From Desulfobulbaceae bacterium (GTDB lineage: Bacteria > Desulfobacterota > Desulfobulbia > Desulfobulbales > Desulfobulbaceae), in NCBI GenBank assembly GCA_011322715.1, contig DRLX01000073.1, forward strand, positions 1 to 12,392: a stretch of DNA of 12,392 bases, written 5' to 3'. Below are positions 1-6,393 of the stretch, piece by piece. The position numbers were made by a program, and so were the translations under genes. Every line of letters begins with the position of its first letter. Positions within the stretch are counted from its first letter, which is position 1. The notes under the pieces are model-generated. The model searched no databases, was not told where the DNA came from, and was given only the letters and a program-made list of their open reading frames with translations.

Positions 1-131
1 ATGTCCACCCTGGCGGAATAGAGGGCAGTGTGCCATTTTTCCATGTCATCCGGGGTCAGCCTGCCACACAGGACCAGTTGCAGGTCGGATATGGAATAGA
101 GCTGGTCAAAACGTGGTGGATAGCTGTCCAT
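1..131 (-). CDS. Partial hypothetical protein, N-terminal 43 codons, runs off the left edge
   Basis: A minus-strand frame is open from an ATG at 131 to the window edge and has no stop. The translation begins MDSYPPRFDQLYSISD and continues with a Leu-rich stretch and TPDDMEKWH. The composition looks like a soluble protein, with heptad-like Leu spacing and Trp/Tyr/Asp in plausible places. I do not recognise a family. The frame stays open upstream of the ATG to a stop at 228-230, with a GTG at 194 as an alternative start. No good Shine-Dalgarno site precedes the ATG at 131, so the start is uncertain. It points away from the CRISPR operon and is probably unrelated to it. Only the 5' end is visible, so no function is offered. 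Confidence 0.45.
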   Translation of the reverse strand, partial: MDSYPPRFDQLYSISDLQLVLCGRLTPDDMEKWHTALYSARVD

Positions 132-496
132 GGCAGAGGGGATGGTGGGAAAAGGGAACAGAAAAGGCCGCAACCGGAAATCTGACCGTACCACAGGTGA
201 AAGATATTGTAAATCGATGTTGTTTCGTCAGGTTATGGCTGTCTGTAAAAAAATACAGGCAGTGGATTCGCTGAAAAACGTTGCGCGGCAAGGAAAATCG
301 GCCAACGGTCACCCTGTGGGCGGCTGATGTCTAAGCTATTTTATTTGCATTAAAAAATCGTGGTGTTACATTGAATACCCAGCAACCCTGGCCCAGGGGC
401 GAGGATCCTCCAGTCATCCGGAAAAAGCCGCGCCGGTCCCGGTGCCTTGAGTCGCCGTGATCCCGCCTGCCTCATCCGGCAACCTCTACGCCATGG
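132..496. other. Intergenic stretch without a supported gene
   Basis: Short open frames occur on both strands (for example 130-327 + and 106-312 -). They overlap each other, lack ribosome sites and resemble nothing I know. The sequence is of middling GC to about 340, AT-rich around 330-360, and GC-rich from about 390 into the SIR2-like remnant. No array, tRNA or clear repeat was seen. Confidence 0.4.
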
Positions 497-763
497 ATGC
501 GCATGGACCTGCTCAACCGCTACATCAATCTGGCCCGCGTCTTCCTCGAGGGCCGCGGCCTGCCCTTTCTCGGCGCCGGCGTCAGCTTGGGGGCTCAAAA
601 TGCCTCGAATTCTGACCTGCGGCCAACAGTTGTCTGGATGATTAAACATGTCATCACGTATGCTCTTCCCAGGCTCCTTGGCGATGAAAAGCGACAACGA
701 CAGCTCTTTGCCTGGGGCTGTTGGGGGAACCTGTGTCGTCTGACGACATATTGCGGGACGTAA
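497..763 (+). pseudogene. Remnant of a SIR2-like NAD-binding domain gene (5' end only)
   Basis: The frame from the ATG at 497 gives 88 residues. It starts with a helix-like segment (LLNRYINLARVFLEGRG) and then has PFLGAGVSLGAQ at about residues 23-34. The GAG-S element after a hydrophobic strand is the nucleotide-binding motif that opens SIR2-family domains. In prokaryotic SIR2 defence proteins it sits near the N-terminus, as here. Codons 1-34 are strongly C/G-ending, as in a real gene. After about residue 67 the sequence becomes Cys/Trp-rich and stops at 763, far short of a SIR2 domain of about 200-250 residues. AT-rich non-coding DNA follows. No Shine-Dalgarno site precedes the ATG, and in-frame ATGs at 497 and 503 are both possible starts. 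I read it as a truncated relic of a defence-type gene. A genuine short protein is less likely. Confidence 0.5.
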
Positions 764-1125
764 CAGCTATACATCAATTCCAACAACCTAATTTTTGTAC
801 ATGTCTCTGTTTTTCTTCCTTGTATATATGGGCGGTCTTCCTTAGGTGTAACGGCATGCTATGCCAATTTGTGACTTTATAATACATCGTTGACTTCACA
901 ATTACCTACAAGTTTCCCTAGGAAATGCTGGTTAAACAATGATGTTATTTTTAATTGGTCGCGTATGCTCCCTCCTCTAAAGAACAAAAAAACAGCACGA
1001 ATAATAATATAGGCATGTGATTATAATCACTAGTCCATTAACATTCGTTACTGATCAATCTTCTGAGAATAATATGTAATATCTAAAAATGAATTTATTG
1101 GTCCATGCATTGCTCAGGAGGAATT
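764..1125. other. AT-rich upstream region of the operon, likely holding its promoter
   Basis: This stretch has no gene that I can support and is clearly more AT-rich than the DNA on either side. It has TATAAT hexamers at 878-883 and 1022-1027. Neither has a good TTGACA-like box at the usual 16-18 bp spacing. The second lies inside a perfect palindrome, described separately. No tandem repeats resembling a CRISPR array are present. Confidence 0.4.
1017..1030. promoter_or_regulatory. 14-bp perfect palindrome around a TATAAT hexamer, candidate operator
   Basis: GTGATTATAATCAC is its own reverse complement. It lies 96 bp upstream of the small ORF and about 250 bp upstream of the CARF gene, in the AT-rich leader of the operon. 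The central TATAAT (1022-1027) could be a -10 element, so a dimeric protein bound here would block the promoter. No regulator gene is present in the window. An AT-rich palindrome of this size can arise by chance, so the role is inferred. Confidence 0.3.
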
Positions 1126-1242
1126 ATGGGCAGTTATCAGGTCGTTGACATATTTGGTAACATACAGGGTATAAGGAAATTTTTTTGGAACAACTACTTG
1201 AAATCATTTTTCCTGGTGATTTTCTTGATATTAAGTAGATAA
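1126..1242 (+). CDS. Small membrane peptide ORF (38 aa) at the head of the CRISPR operon
   Basis: An ATG at 1126 follows AGGAGG (1117-1122) with a 3-nt spacer. This is the strongest Shine-Dalgarno sequence in the window, though the spacing is tight. The frame encodes 38 residues and ends at TAA (1240-1242). Residues 1-26 are polar to amphipathic, with RKFFWNNYLK before the membrane segment. Residues 27-37 (SFFLVIFLILS) form a very hydrophobic stretch, so a single short membrane helix with a positive N-terminal flank is likely. The ORF ends 36 nt before the CARF-nuclease start on the same strand, so both can be on one transcript. I recognise no family. It could be a small membrane protein working with the CRISPR effectors, a toxic peptide, or a leader peptide controlling downstream translation. 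Being so short, it may be missed by gene callers. Confidence 0.5.
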   Translation: MGSYQVVDIFGNIQGIRKFFWNNYLKSFFLVIFLILSR

Positions 1243-1278
1243 TCACTTGGTCTACCTACCGGAGAGGATAAAGTTCTT

Positions 1279-2349
1279 ATGACATTTGCCGATTTTCATC
1301 ATCTTGTCCTCCTTGTCAGCACCAATCCCCTGCCAAACTTTGTTGTTGCTGAGTTCTTTCTCCAGGCAGGCATCCCCATTCACCGGATCTGGCTGATCCA
1401 TTCTGAAGATAATAAGTTGCAAACCGGCACCTCTTTTCAGACAGGGAGACTGGAAAGACTGCTCCGCAGTCGCTGGAAAGATCAAAAACCCGACTTGCAA
1501 TTTGAACGGATATCCCTGTCCGATGTTGGTGACGGCCAAATGATCCGCCGGGATATCCGGCAAAAGATGCTCAGTGAAGACGCCTGGCAACACAATCCGA
1601 AATTCCATCTCAACTACACCGGCGGCACCAAAGCCATGGCCACCCATGTCTACCTCCAGCTCCAGGAAAAGCAGGAAAGGGGTGAAAGGTGTTTTTCCTA
1701 TCTTGACGCCAATAATTTCCGCCTCCTCCTGGATGAAGAAGGGCTTTTTCCCCTGTCCGGCTCGGGAGATCTGCGGCAAAAGGTTCACATTTCGTTTGCG
1801 GACCTGATTCAACTGCATGGGTTCAAGAGAAAAAACTCTGACAAGGATTGCTCCTTTGATCCCAGCCATGACCGGGATTTGTTTAATAAATTTTGTGTTC
1901 AGGCCGAGGATCGGGAAAGACAGAATGGCAAATTTCTTGAAAGATATCTGTTTGCCAAAATTCAAGAAAAATTCTCTGATAAACTCAGGGAGAAGAATGA
2001 AATTTTAATGAACTGGGAGATCCGCAAGCAGGATTGGCGGACATATTTTGAGCTGGACATCATTCTCATGCAGGGGTATCAGCTCACCGGCATGTCCTGT
2101 ACCATCAACGACAGGAAGGGGAAAGTGAAGTTAAAGGGGTTTGAGATCATTCACCGATGCCGGCAGATCGGTGGTGACGAGGCAAAGGCAATCATTGTTT
2201 CCGGTCTTGAAGGAGAAAACAGAAAGCTTCAGCAGGAACTGGAATACGAAACCGGAGGGACCAGAAAAAATATCCTTGCCTTGGGCCTCGCAGAACTCAG
2301 GGACGAAAAAATCTACCTGAAAAAAATAGAAGAGTTTATCTTTTCTTAG
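1279..2349 (+). CDS. CARF-domain ancillary nuclease, Card1/Can2-like, with variant active site
   Basis: This 356-aa protein is a likely cyclic-oligoadenylate-activated effector. An N-terminal CARF Rossmann domain (about 1-180) shows VSTNPLPN (13-20) after the first strand and NYTGGTKAM (112-120), the usual ligand-binding loop. The C-terminal part (about 200-356) looks like a PD-(D/E)XK nuclease of the Card1 type: GKFLERYLFAKI (217-228), FELD with E258 and D260, a strand ending in SCT (273-275), FE (288-289), and RQIGGDEAKA (295-304). The length matches Card1/Can2. The usual ExK after the second strand is replaced by S273-C-T275, so catalysis may rely on E289. GGAGAGG (1261-1267) precedes the ATG at 1279 by 11 nt. 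The stop lies 18 nt before cas10, so the two are probably one transcript. The CARF call is firm. Whether the nuclease cuts DNA, RNA or neither is not decided by the sequence. Confidence 0.85.
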   Translation: MTFADFHHLVLLVSTNPLPNFVVAEFFLQAGIPIHRIWLIHSEDNKLQTGTSFQTGRLERLLRSRWKDQKPDLQFERISLSDVGDGQMIRRDIRQKMLSEDAWQHNPKFHLNYTGGTKAMATHVYLQLQEKQERGERCFSYLDANNFRLLLDEEGLFPLSGSGDLRQKVHISFADLIQLHGFKRKNSDKDCSFDPSHDRDLFNKFCVQAEDRERQNGKFLERYLFAKIQEKFSDKLREKNEILMNWEIRKQDWRTYFELDIILMQGYQLTGMSCTINDRKGKVKLKGFEIIHRCRQIGGDEAKAIIVSGLEGENRKLQQELEYETGGTRKNILALGLAELRDEKIYLKKIEEFIFS

Positions 2350-2367
2350 GGGCGGAGAAACAAGGCT

Positions 2368-3975
2368 ATGGAGAATTGCATTGCAGTGTTGCTGGATACG
2401 GTTTCCATCCAGCAATATATCTTCCAAAGCAACAAGCTGCGGGAGAATATCGGGGCATCCTATCTTGTGGATGAGATCTTCAGGTCACTGCTTGTCTCGG
2501 CCCTGAATCAGAGCGGGTCCGGCTTGCCGAAAGATAGCCTGGAGCATTGGCGATTCGCCGAAAATCTTGCGCCTCTCTGCGGGGATGGAGAGCCTTGGGT
2601 GGAAATCGGATATATCGGCGGCGGCAACGCGCTTCTCTTTTTCAGTCGGGCAGAACAGGCGGAAGCGTTTGTCCGCCAGTGGACGACGCTGCTTCTTCTC
2701 CATGCCCCGGGCCTGCAAACCGCGGTTGCCTTGGAAAAGAACTTTCCCTGTTCTATCGATTCCATACGTTTCCGCAGGGCCATGGAACAGCTTTTCCAGC
2801 AGTTGCGGAAAAACAAGGGATTGTTCCATCCCATAACCCAGATTCCTGGGCACGGTATTACCGGCGAATGCAGCCGCAGTGAGCGTTCCGCTGAAATTTT
2901 CAACAACATAGTAAAGAATTTTGTCTCTGCTGGCACCGAGGCTAAGATCAGGGCCGCGAAAGAATCCAATGAACGACTTACGAGTGACTATCTCGAGGGC
3001 AAGGACAACACGTACTGCTTTCCCCTTGAACTGGAGGACCTTGGCGGTGTTCATGGAGAGGACAGCCATATTGCCATAGTCCACATTGACGGCAACGGGG
3101 TGGGGCGTCTCATTCAGGAGGCGGCAGATCTGAAGGAGCTGCGGAAATGTTCCGTTGTGGTGGACAGTGCAGTCAAAAACGCCTTTGCCCATCTCGTTGA
3201 TACCATTACAGAGCCGAAGCAATTTTCCCAACTGATGAAAGACCTGGGCATACCCCCGGCAAAAGGAGACGTGGCAAGTACCCTGCCGATCCGGCCCGTT
3301 ATCCTGGGCGGTGATGACATGACCTTTGTCTGTGACGGTAAACTCGGCCTCTACTTTGCGCGGGAGATCGTTGCACAGTTTGAAAAGACAACGGTGAAAG
3401 GGAAAAAACTCTCTGCCTGTGCCGGGGTGGCAATCATTAAAACAAAATATCCTTTCTACCGGGGATATCAGCTGGCAGAAGAACTCTGCGCCAATGCCAA
3501 GAAAGCGGCCAGGGACAACAATGAAGACATGCCCGGTTCGTACCTTGACTTTCATGTCTCTCTGGGCAGCATATCCGGATCCCTGCAACAGGTCAGGGAA
3601 ACAGGCTGCACCAACATGGAGATGACAAATAATCCGGGCAACCTTCTCATCCGTCCTTATGTCCTGTCTGGAGAAGATGACCCTGAAAGGCTTCGGTTTT
3701 CCGAGATGGTGCGGGCCACGGCCGCCCTTGCCAACTGGCCGGAGACAAAACTGAACGACCTGCGCGAGGCCCTGTACCGGCCGGAAGCTGAGCGCAAGAG
3801 CTTTGTTGCCCGCCTCAAGTACCGGAAACTGGAACTCCCCGAGATTTCGGGCGGCAAGTATGGAATCCACCTCTTTGACAACAGCCGGACTCCTTATTTT
3901 GATCTCTTGGAAATCAAACGCTTTTATCCTGAATCAGTCTTGCGGCGGGAGGGCCGGAACAATGATACGCATTGA
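2368..3975 (+). CDS. cas10: Cas10 large subunit of a type III CRISPR complex, HD-less, GGDD intact
   Basis: This 535-aa signature subunit of type III effectors converts ATP to cyclic oligoadenylate when target RNA is bound. The N-terminus (MENCIAVLLD, then IQQYIFQSNKLRENIGASYL at 14-33) matches the start of the Cas10/Cmr2 first palm, not an HD domain. In that palm the cyclase position reads GYIGGGNALLFF (81-92), a degenerate GGDD, as is normal for palm 1. The second palm (about 232-390) has IVHIDGNGVG (237-246) and GGDDM (314-318, bases 3307-3318), the full cyclase motif. The C-terminal 140 residues are mostly helical. At 535 aa it is short, and the missing HD domain means no single-stranded DNase of the Csm/Cmr kind. 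Immunity should therefore act through second messengers and RNA cleavage. GGAG (2354-2357) lies 10 nt before the ATG. The gene overlaps the next by 14 nt. Confidence 0.9.
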   Translation: MENCIAVLLDTVSIQQYIFQSNKLRENIGASYLVDEIFRSLLVSALNQSGSGLPKDSLEHWRFAENLAPLCGDGEPWVEIGYIGGGNALLFFSRAEQAEAFVRQWTTLLLLHAPGLQTAVALEKNFPCSIDSIRFRRAMEQLFQQLRKNKGLFHPITQIPGHGITGECSRSERSAEIFNNIVKNFVSAGTEAKIRAAKESNERLTSDYLEGKDNTYCFPLELEDLGGVHGEDSHIAIVHIDGNGVGRLIQEAADLKELRKCSVVVDSAVKNAFAHLVDTITEPKQFSQLMKDLGIPPAKGDVASTLPIRPVILGGDDMTFVCDGKLGLYFAREIVAQFEKTTVKGKKLSACAGVAIIKTKYPFYRGYQLAEELCANAKKAARDNNEDMPGSYLDFHVSLGSISGSLQQVRETGCTNMEMTNNPGNLLIRPYVLSGEDDPERLRFSEMVRATAALANWPETKLNDLREALYRPEAERKSFVARLKYRKLELPEISGGKYGIHLFDNSRTPYFDLLEIKRFYPESVLRREGRNNDTH

Positions 3976-4624
3976 ACTTGAACTGCTATCCCCTGCCCTG
4001 GTTGGCTCCGGTGGCGGATTCGGCGCCGTCATTGACCAGGACGTGGTCTTTGACGACATCGGCCTTCCTTATATTCCCGGCAAAAGGGTCAAGGGGTGCC
4101 TGCGGGACGCGGCCTTGGAGGTGCGGGACATGTTCGAGTGCGCCAGGATTGGCGCCAACCTGCCTGAAATAGAAATAAATAAAACCTTCGGCATTATCGG
4201 CAGCGGCGACAGCCCGGCGCTCCATTTCCACGACCTGACCATGGAAGAATATGAACCAAACAGGCAATGGTTGCGTTTTTTGGAGCAGGAACCGAAGTAC
4301 GCCCCTTTTATTACCAGGGAAGCGGTATTGCGAAATTACACCGATATCCGGCAGCAGACCAGGATCGAGGATGATGGCACGGCCGCCAATCACTCCCTGC
4401 GCACCCTGCGGGTGTTGCGCAAGGGCCTTGTTTTCAGTGGCGTTGTTGAGATCCGGGAAGAAAACAGGGAACTCCATTGCATCCTGCAGCTTGCCGCCAT
4501 GAACTGGCGAAGATTCGGCACCCATCGCAATCGTGGCTTTGGCGAAGTGCGCTGCACCCTGATCTCGACAACCGGCAACCTTGAACCCGTTGAACCATGG
4601 CTGGAGCAAATATGCACAGATTAG
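3962..4624 (+). CDS. Single-domain Cas7 (Csm3-like) RAMP backbone subunit
   Basis: The start is the ATG at 3962, behind GGGAGGG (3948-3954). A longer in-frame ORF from 3803 only shadows cas10. The protein has 220 residues. It begins with a RAMP strand (MIRIELELLSPALVGSG). Residues 22-45 hold AVIDQDVVFDD followed by LPYIPGKRVKG, the Csm3/Cmr4 layout in which an Asp (D25 or D27 here) sits just before the IPG-KG loop and cuts target RNA. The C-terminal glycine-rich loop is FGTHRNRGFGEVR (185-197). It is somewhat shorter than many Csm3 proteins. It overlaps cas10 by 14 nt and csx10 by 13 nt, so the three are probably translationally coupled. In the complex it would coat part of the crRNA and contribute one cleavage site. 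In III-Dv systems I recall an equivalent Cas7 fused to Cas5-Cas11. Here it is a separate gene. Confidence 0.8.
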   Translation: MIRIELELLSPALVGSGGGFGAVIDQDVVFDDIGLPYIPGKRVKGCLRDAALEVRDMFECARIGANLPEIEINKTFGIIGSGDSPALHFHDLTMEEYEPNRQWLRFLEQEPKYAPFITREAVLRNYTDIRQQTRIEDDGTAANHSLRTLRVLRKGLVFSGVVEIREENRELHCILQLAAMNWRRFGTHRNRGFGEVRCTLISTTGNLEPVEPWLEQICTD

Positions 4625-6393
4625 GATACCGGATCACGACCCTGTCCCCCGTGATTTTTTCCTCCATTGCCGGAGACAGGAACATGGTGGCCACTAGGCG
4701 GTACATTCCCGGCGCGACCATCCTCGGTCTTGTGGCCGGGGAGTATTTGCGACAATATCCTGGCACAGATCACCACCAGGACGAGACCTTTTACAACTGG
4801 TTCCTGGGCGGAGATGTCTGTTTTACCAACGCCTGCATTACAGTGGAGGACGAATATGGCACTACCCTGTTTTCGCCCGCCCCTTTTTCCCTGGCCCGGG
4901 AGAAATACGATGATTCCGGCATAATCTACGACCTTCTCTTTGACGATGATGTCGAACATCCAGAGTTCCCCGGCGGTTTTTCCTGGTTCGGGGATGATGA
5001 ACTCAAACTTTGCACGGTTGCAACTCAGGTCCGCTTTCACCATGCCCGGGACCGGTACCGGGGCGCCTCTGCCAAGGGACAGATTTTCAACTACGAATCC
5101 ATTGCCGCGGGCCAGGTTTTCAGCGGTGAAATCCGCGGCAGCAAGGAAGATCTGGAGGCCTTGCAACAACTCTGCAAATCCCTGGAAACCGTGTACCTGG
5201 GGCGCTCCAGGAGCGCTGAATACGGAAAGGCCCTTTTCACGCTCGGCAGGCTGGAACAGGTCTCCCAGAGGGAATATCCAACCGCAGCCAAACCCGGCCA
5301 GGACGGCTTGGTGAAATTTTCCCTTACCCTGGAGTCCGACCTGATCCTCTATAACGGGTTTGGTTACCCCACCACCGAGACGGCTGACCTGGAAGAGACG
5401 TTGCAGGCCCATCTCGGCCCCGACCTGACCATTGCCCGGGCCTTTGTCCGCACCGGGGTGATTGAAAACTTTGTCTCCAAATGGCGATTAAAGAAAACAG
5501 CCGAACCCTGTTTCCTGGCCGGTTCAACCTTTTTACTCAGCTCGGGTGGTCCGGTGACTGCCGATGCTCTTGGCCGCCTTGAGCGCAAGGGCCTGGGAAT
5601 GCGGCTCCAGGAAGGATACGGCAGGATCAGATTCTGTGGACAGACCAGAAAAGAGCTGGACGCCGAAACAGTGACTATTCGGCGGAAAGCCGAGCAGCCG
5701 GAGTACGATCCGCCCAGGCAGACACGATCCATTCTCAAGGCTGTTCTCAGGGATATTGTCCGTGACGAGATCAGGCTGGAGGCCCATTACGAGCTGGAGA
5801 AATTTCCTGCCGACCGGTTGCCCTCGCCTTCGCTCTGCGCCAAGCTGCGGGCCATGGCAGTTACCGGAGATCGGAGAGAATTTGTCGTCAAGATCAACAA
5901 AATGCGCGACATCGCCCTGGATGCGCTTAAAAACTGTGTCGGTCCCGAATACAATCTCCTGGAGTTTATCGCCGGCTTTCGCCTTCCCAAAGAGTTGCTT
6001 GATAATCCTGCAGACGCAGGATTTGAGGAAGATACAGCAGCCAGGATGAAAAAACTACCCAGGAACAAGAGCTACTGCCTGGTCCGCGACCTGAAAAAGC
6101 CTCTGGATTTTGAAAAAGAAAAACTTTCACAAGAAAAATTTTTCCTTTTTGCAGAAAGGCTGTACCGCTGGATAGAACTGCAAAACGACCCGGTCGAGAA
6201 TATGCACAGCCGGATGAAGAGTAAAACGGAATTTTCCAGTTTTCAACAACTCGGTGAATGGGCCGCCTGTACTCCCTGGGCAGACAAACACTTTGCCGGG
6301 GAACTGGTCCTTGTCTTTTACGATACCTTTTTTTCTGAAATGCGCCGGAAAAAGATCTCCCATCAGCAACAGGAAGGACAGCATGCTGACTGA
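4612..6393 (+). CDS. csx10: Csx10, Cas5-like RAMP protein of type III-D systems
   Basis: The protein has 593 residues when started at the ATG at 4612, which has GGAG (4603-4606) 5 nt upstream. The ATG at 4597, 15 nt earlier, has no ribosome site. Csx10 is the hallmark Cas5-group protein of type III-D and is expected to hold the crRNA 5' handle beside Cas10. Visible features, in order: a first RAMP strand (YRITTLSPVIFSS), RRYIPGATILG (29-39), a first glycine-rich loop LGRSRSAEYGKALF (196-209), a second RAMP domain beginning about 234 (VKFSLTLESDLIL), and KGLGMRLQEGYGRIRF (326-341). Both loops are typical of Csx10. About 250 further residues (345-593) are polar and helix-prone and do not look like a RAMP fold. 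They could supply the small-subunit (Cas11) function, since no separate csm2/cmr5-like gene exists here. It overlaps the preceding and following genes by 13 and 11 nt. Confidence 0.75.
   Translation: MHRLGYRITTLSPVIFSSIAGDRNMVATRRYIPGATILGLVAGEYLRQYPGTDHHQDETFYNWFLGGDVCFTNACITVEDEYGTTLFSPAPFSLAREKYDDSGIIYDLLFDDDVEHPEFPGGFSWFGDDELKLCTVATQVRFHHARDRYRGASAKGQIFNYESIAAGQVFSGEIRGSKEDLEALQQLCKSLETVYLGRSRSAEYGKALFTLGRLEQVSQREYPTAAKPGQDGLVKFSLTLESDLILYNGFGYPTTETADLEETLQAHLGPDLTIARAFVRTGVIENFVSKWRLKKTAEPCFLAGSTFLLSSGGPVTADALGRLERKGLGMRLQEGYGRIRFCGQTRKELDAETVTIRRKAEQPEYDPPRQTRSILKAVLRDIVRDEIRLEAHYELEKFPADRLPSPSLCAKLRAMAVTGDRREFVVKINKMRDIALDALKNCVGPEYNLLEFIAGFRLPKELLDNPADAGFEEDTAARMKKLPRNKSYCLVRDLKKPLDFEKEKLSQEKFFLFAERLYRWIELQNDPVENMHSRMKSKTEFSSFQQLGEWAACTPWADKHFAGELVLVFYDTFFSEMRRKKISHQQQEGQHAD

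Noticed and set aside
130..327. 65-codon plus-strand ORF and an overlapping 68-codon minus-strand ORF (106-312)
   Set aside because: Neither has a ribosome site, a known motif or gene-like codon use, and each overlaps the better-supported edge gene at 1-131 or the other.
350..697. 115-codon minus-strand open frame opposite the SIR2-like remnant
   Set aside because: The plus frame carries the FLGAGVS motif and C/G-ending codons. The minus product is Arg/Pro/Gly-rich without family resemblance.
878..883. TATAAT hexamer as a promoter -10 box
   Set aside because: No TTGACA-like box lies 16-18 bp upstream, and AT-rich DNA yields such hexamers by chance.
764..1125. Possible CRISPR array in the AT-rich spacer
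   Set aside because: No repeated unit of 25-40 bp with regular spacing could be found.
2485..3870. 461-codon minus-strand open frame
   Set aside because: It lies entirely opposite cas10, whose palm motifs prove the plus frame. The minus translation has no recognisable domain and is an antisense shadow.
4621..5412. 263-codon minus-strand open frame
   Set aside because: It is antisense to csx10 within a region where the plus frame shows RAMP glycine-rich loops. Its Gly/Pro-rich composition is typical of a shadow.
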